In this document: positions 18,300 to 27,130 of the stretch, piece by piece
Layout: every line of letters begins with the position of its first letter
Numbering within the stretch: the first letter of the stretch is position 1
Source: Alcanivorax sediminis
Lineage (GTDB): Bacteria > Pseudomonadota > Gammaproteobacteria > Pseudomonadales > Alcanivoracaceae
Assembly: GCF_009601165.1 (NCBI RefSeq)
Contig: NZ_WIRE01000001.1
Location: 2,790,001 to 2,854,000 of the forward strand
Length of the DNA: 64,000 nucleotides
Direction: 5' to 3'
Notes under the pieces: generated by a model
The model's input: the letters and a program-made list of their open reading frames with translations, nothing else
Told to the model about the DNA's origin: nothing
The model's database searches: none
Translations under genes and position numbers: made by a program

Positions 18300-19456
18300 T
18301 AAAAGACTGCCTTGTAGATAGCGAGAGCATCCGCCTCGCTGACTTCTCTTGGATTGTTCACCAGCAATCGCTGCTGCAGCATGGCGTCAGAGGCCAGGGT
18401 TTCCAGACTGTCTTCAGTCACACCGGCATCGCGCAACCGTGTGGGCAACCCAACATCCCTGATTAACTTTTCCAACGCAGCGATCAGCACCCCTGCTCCA
18501 TCCTCATGGTCGGCAAACGGGCGGTCACTCAAAATAGGGGCCAGCTGCGCATACAGCGGCGCGGCATCACGGGCATTGAAACGAAGCACCTCTGGAAGCA
18601 CCAGGGAATTACTCAGGCCATGGGGTATGTGGAAGTGGCCACCCAGTGGATAGGCCAGAGCATGAACGGCTGCCACAGGAGCATTGGCAAACGCCTGCCC
18701 TGCCATCATGGCGCCCAGCAAACAGGCCTCCCTGGCTGCCAGATTGCTGCCCTCATTCACTGCAGTGACGAGATTACAGCCCAGCAACCGAAGCGCTTCG
18801 CGGGCCAGCATGTCGGAGTAAGGATTTTTCTTGTGGGCGCTGGTATAAGCCTCAATGGCATGCACCATGGCATCCACACCTGTAGCGGCCGTCACATGAG
18901 CTGGCAATCCCAGGGTGAGCTCCGCATCCAGAACAGCGAGATCGGGTAATAACGAAGGAGCAACCACACCCGCTTTGGTGGTTTCACCGGTGGTGACAAT
19001 CGCAACTGGCGTTACCTCTGAGCCCGTACCCGCCGTTGTCGGCACCTGCACCAGTGGCAAGCGAGGGCCGGTTGCCAGCCCGACGCCATAAATATCAGCC
19101 AGCTTCTGGGTGGCAGCGGGGTGAGCCAGCAACGCCACCAATTTGGCAACATCCATGGATGAGCCTCCACCGAACCCGATCACCAGGTTCGCGCCCACCT
19201 CTTTGGCCTGGGCGGCGGCATCCAGCACGATGCGATCTGCCGGGTCTGCACTCACCTGATCAAACACACTAAGCGGCAAACCTTCGTCCTGAAAGCGCTG
19301 TTCCACTGGGCCCAGCAACGGGGTGCTACGAATACCGGGGTCAGTCACCAGCATGACGTGGCTGGCACCCAGCTCCCTGCAAAGCTGAGGGAGCCGGCCC
19401 GCGGCACCCGCCTCCACCAGTACACGGTGGGTAGTGGCAAATTCAAAACCTGACAT
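18299..19456 (-). CDS. Iron-containing (group III) alcohol dehydrogenase
   Basis: A 385-residue member of the Fe-ADH family. The start is set at the ATG at 19456 with GGAG upstream; an in-frame codon at 19510 is less likely. The NAD(P) motif GGGSSMD lies at 96-102, TTAGTGSE at 140-147, and the metal ligands D195, H199, H265 and H279 have the same spacing as in E. coli FucO. It should oxidise a primary alcohol or reduce an aldehyde in the cytosol. It overlaps the thioesterase start by TAATG. The upstream neighbour on the same strand is the first GMC flavoprotein, from which it is separated by a terminator. Substrate unknown. Confidence 0.92.
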   Translation of the reverse strand: MSGFEFATTHRVLVEAGAAGRLPQLCRELGASHVMLVTDPGIRSTPLLGPVEQRFQDEGLPLSVFDQVSADPADRIVLDAAAQAKEVGANLVIGFGGGSSMDVAKLVALLAHPAATQKLADIYGVGLATGPRLPLVQVPTTAGTGSEVTPVAIVTTGETTKAGVVAPSLLPDLAVLDAELTLGLPAHVTAATGVDAMVHAIEAYTSAHKKNPYSDMLAREALRLLGCNLVTAVNEGSNLAAREACLLGAMMAGQAFANAPVAAVHALAYPLGGHFHIPHGLSNSLVLPEVLRFNARDAAPLYAQLAPILSDRPFADHEDGAGVLIAALEKLIRDVGLPTRLRDAGVTEDSLETLASDAMLQQRLLVNNPREVSEADALAIYKAVF

Positions 19457-19586
19457 GCTGCAATCTCCAAGGTCACTAGCCACTGATGCTATCACAGCCA
19501 CAGGAGGCAAATGACGCCATCATGGATGCCAATTGAGACAAATATCAGGACGAAAAAGCAGGACAGCATCGCGAGTTTCACGCTAC

Positions 19587-19618
19587 GAAAAGCGGCTCCA
19601 GGACAGGCAAGGAGCCGC
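19587..19618 (-). terminator. Intrinsic terminator of the first GMC operon
   Basis: GCGGCTCC (19592-19599) and GGAGCCGC (19611-19618) form a perfect 8-bp stem with an 11-nt loop, followed on the minus strand by TTTTCG. It ends the operon of the GMC gene at 19657-21255. Confidence 0.75.
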
Positions 19619-19656
19619 GGCATTTTCGCTTCAAGGATCAGGCGCCAGGCAGCAAA

Positions 19657-21255
19657 TCAACTGATGAAATAGTTACTGGCGTTATTATTGATCTGGTCAC
19701 TTACATACTTTGCCAACGCATGCACTGTCCACTGGATAGGCGCACTCATGGACTCAGGTAGCAGACTGGCATCGGCCACGAACAATCCGGGAGTGTCGTG
19801 CATCTCACCCGTAGGAGAAACCACTGATTCATAGGGATCCGCCCCCATGCGACAAGTACCGTGGGGTGAGAAGCTGTTAGACCGGAAGGTATACATGCCC
19901 TTGATGCCGTAATCCACCTTGTCCATTTTCTCATCCAGCTCAAAAACGGAGTTGGCTTGAAGGCTCTGGAACGTGGGCAAATATACTTTTTCAGCACCAC
20001 CTGAAAAGAAGATGCGTGCTGCCAGCGCGGCAGACGCCTTCATGTTCTCGAACTCTTCCCGGCTGGGATTGTAATGAATGGTCTTGCTGCCGCTGTAGGC
20101 ATCACCATCCCACTTCACGTAACCGTTGCCGAGATCCTTGCTGAAGGCATTCACACCCGCGTAGTACTTGTAGTCCTTCATGAATTCAATATGAGCCTGG
20201 CCTGCTTTCATGTCCCCCTGAGCCAGAAGGGACTCCGGTTCCGCCAGACCGGAGAAAATGGTGTAGCCATCAGTGTGAGTAAACTCATCGACCTGCACTC
20301 CCACCAGCGCCCCACGGAATCCATACAAGGGCTCCTTGAACTTGCCAAGTACCTGGGTGAAAGGCTGGATCGCCAGATTGCGTCCCAGCTGACCGCTGCG
20401 ATCAGGCACCTGGCTACGCTGCAGAATCAAAGGGGTGTGGATACCACCCGCTGCCAGGACCACCATGTCAGCATCAACGTTCATGTCAGCAACATGGGCA
20501 CCGCTATCCGGATCAACAATTCGGGCCTCAACACCACGGGCACGACCATCAAGGGTTTTAACCCTGATGACTTCGGTGTCAGAAAAGATACGAGCCCCAT
20601 AGGCCGAAGCCCAGGGGAGATGGGTAACCAGCGAACTCATCTTGCGATCAGAGGGACAGCCCGCCAGGCAATGGCCAGTCAAGGCACACTGTTTGACGTT
20701 GCGCTGTGCCGGTTTCCAGGAAAACTGCATTTTCTCACAGCCCTGAATCACCTTGTGTGCACAGGCATTGATCTCGTGGGCTTCGTTGGTGTGAATCTGC
20801 AATTCTTCCGCCACCTTATCCAGGTATGGGCGGAATTTTTCAGCCGACAGCGCGTCGAGGCCGTACTTCTCAGCCCAGCCATCCAGCACCTTGTCTCCGG
20901 GCTCCTCCATTACGCAGGCGCCAACCACGGTGGAGCCGCCAACACAGGCACCCTGCACAAAAATGATGTCTGCCGTCGTGTTCACCTGACCCACCTGATC
21001 CTGATAGATCTTGGTCATGGTGTCACCCAGGTGCTCAGTGAACTCTGAACTCGGGTAGTATCGGCCAGACTCAAGAACAAGCACATCCCGACCGGCCTTG
21101 GCCATCTCATAGGCCACCATGGAGCCGGCAGCACCGGAGCCCACGACCACTACATCAGTTTTCAGCGTAAACCGCTTGCCGAGGCTAGGGTCCAGAGCCA
21201 CATCCTTGGCCTGGGTGACCGGAACCCCGTCTCTTGGTACACGTACAAAAGCCAT
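19657..21255 (-). CDS. GMC-family FAD alcohol dehydrogenase, large subunit 1 (variant active site)
   Basis: A 532-residue glucose-methanol-choline oxidoreductase. FAD binds at the GSGAAG motif (G39, G41, G44). A cysteine motif C190-x5-C196-x3-C200-P matches the [3Fe-4S] motif known from bacterial FAD-glucose dehydrogenases. No signal peptide is present, yet a Tat-signal small subunit is encoded 11 bp upstream, so it is probably exported with its partner. The C-terminal catalytic pair is altered: where the paralogue has H452 and N495, this one has S463 and P506, with a His moved to 465. Function as an alcohol dehydrogenase of the cell envelope is inferred; substrate and electron acceptor are unknown, and no cytochrome subunit is nearby. 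Confidence 0.88.
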   Translation of the reverse strand: MAFVRVPRDGVPVTQAKDVALDPSLGKRFTLKTDVVVVGSGAAGSMVAYEMAKAGRDVLVLESGRYYPSSEFTEHLGDTMTKIYQDQVGQVNTTADIIFVQGACVGGSTVVGACVMEEPGDKVLDGWAEKYGLDALSAEKFRPYLDKVAEELQIHTNEAHEINACAHKVIQGCEKMQFSWKPAQRNVKQCALTGHCLAGCPSDRKMSSLVTHLPWASAYGARIFSDTEVIRVKTLDGRARGVEARIVDPDSGAHVADMNVDADMVVLAAGGIHTPLILQRSQVPDRSGQLGRNLAIQPFTQVLGKFKEPLYGFRGALVGVQVDEFTHTDGYTIFSGLAEPESLLAQGDMKAGQAHIEFMKDYKYYAGVNAFSKDLGNGYVKWDGDAYSGSKTIHYNPSREEFENMKASAALAARIFFSGGAEKVYLPTFQSLQANSVFELDEKMDKVDYGIKGMYTFRSNSFSPHGTCRMGADPYESVVSPTGEMHDTPGLFVADASLLPESMSAPIQWTVHALAKYVSDQINNNASNYFIS

Positions 21256-21266
21256 AATTCCCCCTG

Positions 21267-21863
21267 TCAGGCTCTCGGCAACGGCGCATTTCCGAGGCGA
21301 CGAACACCCCAGGTTTCAGTCACGGGGCCATGGTATTCAAGGCCCGGCCAGGTACGCTCATCCCGCCAGTAATTCAGTGCAATCAAGGCCTTGAGGGTCG
21401 TCATCAGTCCACGCTCAAAAAAAGCCCCCTCCTGCATGGCATTCACATATTCGAGCGCTTTTGCATCGGACAAGGAGGTGAACTTCTTGAACTTGAAACT
21501 CATCATCGGGCGATTATTGAACACCCAGATGCCCAGCCCAAGCAGCTCACGAGTCTGCTCAGGAAAACGTTGGGCCATGATGTCGATATTCTTGACGGTG
21601 GGCACTACCGTAGTGCTTGAGGGCAAGCCATAGCGCTCTGTAGGCAACATGATCTCAGTCAACCGGGTAATTACGTCGACTTCATCAGGCTTGAGGCTGT
21701 AGTACTGCAGCGTTTCCGGAGCATCCTTACGCCCGAAAAGGCTGGCACAGCCGCTGGTAAGTGCGGCGCCGGCTAGGACGGAGGCACGCAAAAAGCCGCG
21801 ACGGCTGAGCGGCTCGAGACCGGCCAAATGGCCGGGCAAGGGCGCACGGTTGTTATTCTTCAT
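21267..21863 (-). CDS. Tat-exported small subunit of GMC dehydrogenase 1 (gluconate 2-dehydrogenase subunit 3-like)
   Basis: A 198-residue protein. The ATG at 21863 with AGGAGAGGG upstream is preferred over the GTG two codons earlier. The N-terminus carries a twin-arginine signal SRRGFLRAS (R21, R22), a hydrophobic stretch and LTSGC, which could be a lipoprotein attachment cysteine at residue 39. The rest is helical, with conserved ILP-type segments (TRLTEIMLPTERYG) and the ending GLEYHGPVTETWGVRRLGNAPLPR shared with the second small subunit. In related enzymes this subunit carries the flavoprotein through the Tat pore. A direct repeat TTTGTTA lies upstream near 21935-21955. Confidence 0.85.
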   Translation of the reverse strand: MKNNNRAPLPGHLAGLEPLSRRGFLRASVLAGAALTSGCASLFGRKDAPETLQYYSLKPDEVDVITRLTEIMLPTERYGLPSSTTVVPTVKNIDIMAQRFPEQTRELLGLGIWVFNNRPMMSFKFKKFTSLSDAKALEYVNAMQEGAFFERGLMTTLKALIALNYWRDERTWPGLEYHGPVTETWGVRRLGNAPLPRA

Positions 21864-22013
21864 CAACACCCTCTCCTGGGCAGGCCTCTGTGGCCCTTGT
21901 TGTTATTGGTGGAGATTTCAGACTGAGTCTATAACAAACCGTAACAAACGCCAAAGCCTGTCATGGCCGGGAGGACAAGCCTTTCAGTCAGTTGGGTAAG
22001 GGATTGTAAACCC

Positions 22014-22039
22014 GCAGGGCGACAGCGCGGTCGCCCTGC
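22014..22039 (-). terminator. Hairpin after the second GMC gene
   Basis: A perfect 10-bp stem (22014-22023 with 22030-22039) with a 6-nt loop follows the GMC gene on the minus strand. Only GGGTTTAC follows, so it is a weak terminator or a 3' stabilising hairpin. Confidence 0.55.
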
Positions 22040-22047
22040 TAAGCAAA

Positions 22048-23586
22048 TCAACTCATATGCCGCGCGATTCGGGTAGCCAGAGCGTAAACAGTGATCTGCG
22101 GGTTGACGATGATGGAAGTGGGTAACAAGCTGGCATCAGCCACATAGAGGCCCGGCACATCATGGGTTTCGCCATTGGCCTTGACCACACTGTGGTCAGG
22201 GTCAGCGCCCATGTGGCAGGTACCCTGGGGGTGATAGCTGACCATGCGCAAGTGTTGTGGGTCGTTTTCCAGTGAATCCACCTGCAGGTCAATATCCGCC
22301 TCTGAGCGAATCACCCGTTTATCACTGGCAGGCACATACACCTCGGTAGCGCCTGAGGCCAGATGCAGTTTGGCGGCAGCCTTGATGGCCCGTTTCATGG
22401 ACGGGAAATCCGCGTCACTGAGCTGATAGTTGATCGCCTTGCGCTCCCCATCCCATTCGATGGCACCCACATTGTGATCATGGATCAGCGTCACAAGCCC
22501 CGCCAGATAACGGGCGTTCTCCATATACTCCATAAACGGCTTGCCGGTACCGGGCTCGGCCAACATGGTCATTTCAACCAAACCAAACCCGCCATCCTCG
22601 AGGATGAAGCCGCCTTTGTCCGGGTGCATGAACTCATCCACATGCACACCCAGCATGGCCCCACGCCAAGGGTGGATCGGCTCCGGGTAGCGACCGGCCA
22701 CCAACAGTGACGGGTGGCAGGCAAAATTCTTGCCCACCAGCCCGGAGCGATTGGCCAGGCCACTCTTGAGCAGCAGCACCGGCGTTTGAACCGCACCGGC
22801 GGCCAACACTACTCGCGGAGCCTTGACCGTCATGGTCGCAGCCACCGTACCGTCATGGCGAGTGACTACCGCCTCCACACCGCTGGCCACTCCGCCCTCC
22901 GTGACGACCTTTTCAACCCGGGTATCGGAGTAAATCCGGGCGCCATGGGCCTGTGCCCAGGGCAAATAGGTGACCAACATGGACTGCTTGCGCTCGGTCT
23001 TGCAGCCTGACAGGCAATGACCCGTCAGGCCACACTGGCGAATGTTGCGACGCAAGGGCTTCACCGACCAACCCAACTTGTTGGCGCCGGCACGTATCAC
23101 CTGCCCATGGCGGGCAATTTCATGTTCGCCATTGTCATGGACGGAGAGGTTCTGCTCCACCTCATCGAAATACGGCGCCAGTTCGGCTTCGGTCAGTTCA
23201 CTGAGTCCAAAATCCCGTTGCCAGTCTTGCAGAATAAAATCCGGTGTACGGAAGCAGACGCAGCCATTCACCACTGTGGACCCACCGACACAGGCGCCTT
23301 GTAACACCAGTAAATCGCCACTGCTGTTGGCCTGCCCACCTTTGTCCTGATACAGGGCATGGAGGCTTTCGGTGAAATCTTCTGTAAATGCCTGTGAAGG
23401 CACGTAAGGCCCGGCTTCAAGCACGATCACACGCTTCCCCATACGGGCCAGCTCGTAAGCCGTGACCGCCCCTCCAGCACCGGAACCCACGACTACCACA
23501 TCCGCTTCCAGCGCAATGTGCTCACTGGTCACATCGCTGGCCTGATGCACCTGCAAGCCACTGGCCTGCCACTTGACCTGACTCAT
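22048..23586 (-). CDS. GMC-family FAD alcohol dehydrogenase, large subunit 2
   Basis: A 512-residue paralogue of the protein at 19657-21255. FAD motif GSGAGG (G34, G36, G39), cysteine motif C185-x5-C191-x3-C195, and an intact GMC catalytic pair, H452 in HPQGTCHMG and N495 in VNPQIT. No signal peptide is present. Its ATG overlaps the stop of the Tat-signal small subunit (ATGA), so the two are made in a coupled way and probably exported together. It should oxidise an alcohol and pass electrons through an Fe-S cluster, perhaps to the quinone pool or a cytochrome encoded elsewhere. Long-chain alcohol oxidation fits the likely host but is inference. Confidence 0.9.
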   Translation of the reverse strand: MSQVKWQASGLQVHQASDVTSEHIALEADVVVVGSGAGGAVTAYELARMGKRVIVLEAGPYVPSQAFTEDFTESLHALYQDKGGQANSSGDLLVLQGACVGGSTVVNGCVCFRTPDFILQDWQRDFGLSELTEAELAPYFDEVEQNLSVHDNGEHEIARHGQVIRAGANKLGWSVKPLRRNIRQCGLTGHCLSGCKTERKQSMLVTYLPWAQAHGARIYSDTRVEKVVTEGGVASGVEAVVTRHDGTVAATMTVKAPRVVLAAGAVQTPVLLLKSGLANRSGLVGKNFACHPSLLVAGRYPEPIHPWRGAMLGVHVDEFMHPDKGGFILEDGGFGLVEMTMLAEPGTGKPFMEYMENARYLAGLVTLIHDHNVGAIEWDGERKAINYQLSDADFPSMKRAIKAAAKLHLASGATEVYVPASDKRVIRSEADIDLQVDSLENDPQHLRMVSYHPQGTCHMGADPDHSVVKANGETHDVPGLYVADASLLPTSIIVNPQITVYALATRIARHMS

Positions 23587-24224
23587 GCCTGCTCCTGCTC
23601 TACATCAATAGTAGGTTGCTGGGGCATGGGCGCATTGCCCAGGTACTCCAGCCCCCATTTCTCACTCACCGGCCCATCGAACTCTGTTGGCGGCCAGGTA
23701 GCGGGCTCCTGCCAGTAGGCGCTATACACCAATTGCTTGATCACAGTAGTCAGGGTGCGCTGCAGCACACTGCCCTCCCCCCAACGATCGAACAATGCCC
23801 GTGCCTGGGCATCCTCCAGGTCCACAAAACGACAGCCGTGACTGAACACCACCACGTTATCGAACAGGGAAAGGCCTGCACCCAGCTCCTTACGAGTCGC
23901 TGGATCAAGGTAACTGAGGGTGGTCTGAACATTGGCCACCACCGGGACAGCCTCACTGTCGACCAGAGGTGTGCCTTCAACGGGCAGGAGCACCACACGG
24001 GCACGGTCAAATAGGTGGTATTCGGCCGCGGAGAGGCCGGTTACCCAATCCGGGGTGGGGAGTTCATCATGGGGGGAGCGGCGTAACAGGGCAAAGCCAC
24101 CAGCGGCGATCGCCGTCGCAGCAGCCACACCACCGAGGCCCCATTTGAGGAATTGTCGCCTGGCTACTCCCCGCTGCCAGATCTGCTTGATCTGCCGTGC
24201 CTGAAACTGGCTATTCATTGCCAT
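23583..24224 (-). CDS. Tat-exported small subunit of GMC dehydrogenase 2 (gluconate 2-dehydrogenase subunit 3-like)
   Basis: A 213-residue protein with a twin-arginine signal ARRQFLKWG (R22, R23) and a hydrophobic region to about residue 47. The mature part contains LLPVEGTPLVDSEAVPVVANVQ and ends ATWPPTEFDGPVSEKWGLEYLGNAPMP, clearly homologous to the end of the first small subunit. Unlike that one it has no cysteine after the signal region, so it would be released or stay anchored by the uncleaved segment. It heads its two-gene operon with the GMC gene, joined by a 4-bp overlap. The last 10-15 residues (QQPTIDVEQEQA) are an acidic extra tail. Confidence 0.85.
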   Translation of the reverse strand: MAMNSQFQARQIKQIWQRGVARRQFLKWGLGGVAAATAIAAGGFALLRRSPHDELPTPDWVTGLSAAEYHLFDRARVVLLPVEGTPLVDSEAVPVVANVQTTLSYLDPATRKELGAGLSLFDNVVVFSHGCRFVDLEDAQARALFDRWGEGSVLQRTLTTVIKQLVYSAYWQEPATWPPTEFDGPVSEKWGLEYLGNAPMPQQPTIDVEQEQA

Positions 24225-24335
24225 TCCTTAACCTGAAGACGTGCCATTCAAGCTAAAGAAAAGGCCAGATGAATACAATATGTTTACCGGACAGGGAAGA
24301 TTGACCTGACAGAACAACTCAAAGACGTCGCTACC

Positions 24336-25250
24336 TCACGGTGCCTGCGGTGGCTCAACCCTCACCTTGGGACCTACCGCAACCGGATCAAGGTGGATAA
24401 TCACGTCAGCGCTGGGAAAGTCCCTCTTGATGTCCCTCTCGACACGGTCTGCCAGATCGTGGGCCATCCGTAGAGTCAGGTTCTGGTCCATATCCAGGTG
24501 AAGTTGAATGAAGCAGGTGCGTCCGCTCTGACGGGTGCGAAGGTCATGGAAACCGAGGGCGTCGTGATGGGAAGAGACAATAGCGCTGATGCGAGTACGA
24601 ACATCACCAGGCATCTCACGATCCAGTAATAGCTGGACTGACTCTGAAGCAATCTGCCAGGCACTGCGCAGGATAAACAGCGCAATAGCCAGGCCCACTG
24701 CACCATCCAGCCACAACCAGCCCATGCTGCTCAGCGCCAGAACCGTGATGATGCCCACATTGACGGCCAGATCAGAGACATAGTGCAGCGAGTCCGCTTC
24801 GATAGCGGTGGAGCCGGTGCGGCGAATCACGTAGCGCTGGATTAGCAGGAGTCCAAACGTCAGCGCGATGGACAGCACCATCACTCCGATACCCACTGCA
24901 CTGGCTTCAATCGGCGTGGGGTTCATTAGTTTGAGCGTAGACTGGTGAATCAGGAACACGGATGAACCGGCAATAAACACCGCCTGGCCAAGCCCAGCCA
25001 AGGCTTCTGCCTTGCCATGCCCAAAGCGATGCTCCTCATCGGCGGGAACCAGCGAATAGCGAATGGCGACGAAATTGATCAACGACGCCATGGAATCCAT
25101 CACCGAATCCACTAGTGAGGCCAACATACTCACCGATCCAGTCATCACCCAGGCAACCGACTTGGCAGCAATGAGTACCAGAGCTGTCGCCACAGACGAC
25201 AGTGCAGCCAGAAGCAGCAGGCGGTGCTCTCTATTAGTGCCATCACTCAT
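24336..25250 (-). CDS. fieF: Cation diffusion facilitator, FieF-like Fe/Zn exporter
   Basis: A 304-residue CDF transporter (E. coli FieF 300) with six predicted membrane helices and a cytosolic C-terminal metal-sensing domain. The transport site is conserved: D48 and D52 in LVDSVMDS and H156/D160 in SLHYVSD, the FieF arrangement rather than the H-D form of ZitB. The EHRFGHGK motif follows helix 2. It would export Zn2+, Fe2+ or Cd2+ in exchange for protons. It lies 21 bp after nlpD, in the place usually taken by rpoS. Metal specificity is inferred. Confidence 0.88.
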   Translation of the reverse strand: MSDGTNREHRLLLLAALSSVATALVLIAAKSVAWVMTGSVSMLASLVDSVMDSMASLINFVAIRYSLVPADEEHRFGHGKAEALAGLGQAVFIAGSSVFLIHQSTLKLMNPTPIEASAVGIGVMVLSIALTFGLLLIQRYVIRRTGSTAIEADSLHYVSDLAVNVGIITVLALSSMGWLWLDGAVGLAIALFILRSAWQIASESVQLLLDREMPGDVRTRISAIVSSHHDALGFHDLRTRQSGRTCFIQLHLDMDQNLTLRMAHDLADRVERDIKRDFPSADVIIHLDPVAVGPKVRVEPPQAP

Positions 25251-25271
25251 GAATCGGTACGCCTTATGGAA

Positions 25272-26096
25272 TTACTGTTTGGGCAGGTACTGCATCGGGT
25301 CGACGGGTTTGCCATCCCGGCGAATTTCAAAATGAAGCTGGGTTCGGAAGGTACCCGTAGCGCCCATGGTCGCAATTTTCTGACCGGCCTTGACCACATC
25401 GCCCTCCTTCACCAGCATCGCATCATTATGGGCATAAGCACTGAGCCAACGATCATTATGCTTGAGGATCAAGAGATTGCCATAACCGGTCAGGCCACTG
25501 CCGCGATACACAACGCGGCCATCTGCCGCCGCGATGACCGGACTCTTTGTCCTGCCACTGATGGCAATCCCCTTGCGCCCCGATGAGGACGCCGAAAACG
25601 ACTCCACCACTGTCCCCCCTGCAGGCCAACGCCAGGTCACGGGCCCCACCGTACGAGAGCCACTGTCTGACGATACCGCTGGTTTGCTCGCCGCTGGTTT
25701 TGTCACCGGTGCAGGGCTCGGGGCCGGTGTGCTACTCGGTTTGCTGACGGGTTTGCTTGTCGTTGATGAGGAAGTCGAACCGGACGTGACCGGCCTGGGC
25801 CTGCTGACCGGCGCCGTTGACGTTTGCTTCAGGGCGAGTGAAATGCGCTGCCCGGGATAGATAGTGTATGGGGCGGGAATATTGTTGGCCGCCCCCAGCT
25901 CACGGTAATCCCAACCGTAACGCCAGGCGATGGAGTAAAGAGTCTCCCCTTCGCGCACATGGTGTGTACCGGAGGTCACTTTCCGCTGTCGGGTATCTTG
26001 CCCGTAGATATCCACCACAGGAGCGAGGCTGGCGCTGCAGCCACTCATCAGCACCAGAAAAACTGTCGCTGCCACCGTGCGAACCAGCTCTGTCAC
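25272..26096 (-). CDS. nlpD: NlpD, LysM-containing lipoprotein activator of amidases
   Basis: A 274-residue lipoprotein. The signal peptide ends in a lipobox LMSGC (Cys20). A LysM peptidoglycan-binding domain (about 45-90), a long Ser/Pro/Thr-rich linker (about 95-150) and a C-terminal LytM/M23 domain follow. The M23 metal ligands are degenerate, as in E. coli NlpD: GRKGI replaces the HxGxD motif, although YAHND and LHFEIRRDGK are kept. So it should activate the amidase AmiC for daughter-cell separation rather than cut peptidoglycan itself. It follows pcm and a DUF368 gene, the usual surE-pcm-nlpD-rpoS context, but no rpoS follows. Confidence 0.93.
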   Translation of the reverse strand: MTELVRTVAATVFLVLMSGCSASLAPVVDIYGQDTRQRKVTSGTHHVREGETLYSIAWRYGWDYRELGAANNIPAPYTIYPGQRISLALKQTSTAPVSRPRPVTSGSTSSSTTSKPVSKPSSTPAPSPAPVTKPAASKPAVSSDSGSRTVGPVTWRWPAGGTVVESFSASSSGRKGIAISGRTKSPVIAAADGRVVYRGSGLTGYGNLLILKHNDRWLSAYAHNDAMLVKEGDVVKAGQKIATMGATGTFRTQLHFEIRRDGKPVDPMQYLPKQ

Positions 26097-26144
26097 TTTC
26101 CTGCTGCGGTTACTGATACCAATCGCCCTCGAGACCCAGTGTAT

Positions 26145-27062
26145 TCAGCCATCTTTCCTGTTGGCCATGGCGCTATTATGCACAGGAGCCAGCCTGTGCA
26201 GTAGCCACACCAACGCCACCGCCATGACGGCAGTAGACAATGCCAATAGCGTCTGCGCACTCTGCCCCGTGGTGGCAGCATACCCCGCCGGGGTAAACCA
26301 CTGATCCTGCAGTCCAGCCGCATCCGCTACTCGCCAGGGCCACAGCTTGACCAGCGAGCCGGCCATGAAACCAGCCAGCAAAGCCATGACCGTGTCGTGA
26401 TAATGATGCAGTGTCCACTTGAGAATGTGGACAAAGCTGAGCAGACCTATCGCGCAGCCACTGAGAAAGGCTAGCAAGAGAGGAACCTGTACTTCTTTTA
26501 CAGCTTCCAGCACAGGCTGGTACATGCCCAGTAAAAGAAGGATAAAACTGCCGGAAATGCCTGGCAGGATCATGGCACAGATGGCCAGCATGCCACTGAG
26601 AAAAAACACCAGGGCTCCTGCGCCACCAGACATGGCCGGCGCGAACGCGATCAGCACAGCAGTCAGGGTGCCCAACGCAAACGCCATTCCCTGCACCAGC
26701 CCACGCTGGCGGAGTGGAGACAACACCATAAGGATGCTGGCCAGAATCAGACCACTGAAAAAGGCCCAGACAGGTACAGGATGAGTCGCCAGTAACCAGG
26801 TGATCAGACGAGCCAGTAACGCAATACTGGTAAAAATTCCGGCCAGCAGCGTCATCAGAAACGTCAGATTGGCCTGCTGCCAGAAAGCCGCAAATCCTTC
26901 ACGGCGCCATACGCCAAGTAGTCGCGGGGTGATACCACCCAGGGTATCGATAAGCTCTTCGTAAATCCCGGTAATGAGCGCCAGCGTGCCACCGGAGACC
27001 CCCGGCACAACATCCGCTGCGCCCATGGCCATACCACGAAAGAAAATACCGGGACGAATCAT
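26145..27062 (-). CDS. DUF368 multi-pass membrane protein
   Basis: A 305-residue hydrophobic protein with about eight to ten membrane segments. The start is placed at the ATG at 27062 because GAGG lies 6 nt upstream; the frame is open to 27167, where it runs toward a heptamer-repeat arm. The family signature GAADVVPGVSGGTLALITGIYEEL lies near the N-terminus, and a similar motif with ILPGISGSFILLLLGMY repeats in the second half, suggesting an inverted duplicated fold. DUF368 proteins are related to DedA-like/undecaprenyl phosphate transporters (PopT), so translocation of undecaprenyl phosphate is a plausible role. That is inference. It sits between pcm and nlpD. Confidence 0.9.
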   Translation of the reverse strand: MIRPGIFFRGMAMGAADVVPGVSGGTLALITGIYEELIDTLGGITPRLLGVWRREGFAAFWQQANLTFLMTLLAGIFTSIALLARLITWLLATHPVPVWAFFSGLILASILMVLSPLRQRGLVQGMAFALGTLTAVLIAFAPAMSGGAGALVFFLSGMLAICAMILPGISGSFILLLLGMYQPVLEAVKEVQVPLLLAFLSGCAIGLLSFVHILKWTLHHYHDTVMALLAGFMAGSLVKLWPWRVADAAGLQDQWFTPAGYAATTGQSAQTLLALSTAVMAVALVWLLHRLAPVHNSAMANRKDG

Positions 27063-27130
27063 TATCAGCCTCATGTTTCGCGCCAAGCGTCTCAGCGTGA
27101 ATTCGGATTTGTTATTCTCAAGCGCAGGAA

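Noticed and set aside
20074..21048. 324-codon open frame opposite the first GMC gene
   Set aside because: Antisense shadow; the GMC frame has clear FAD and cysteine motifs.
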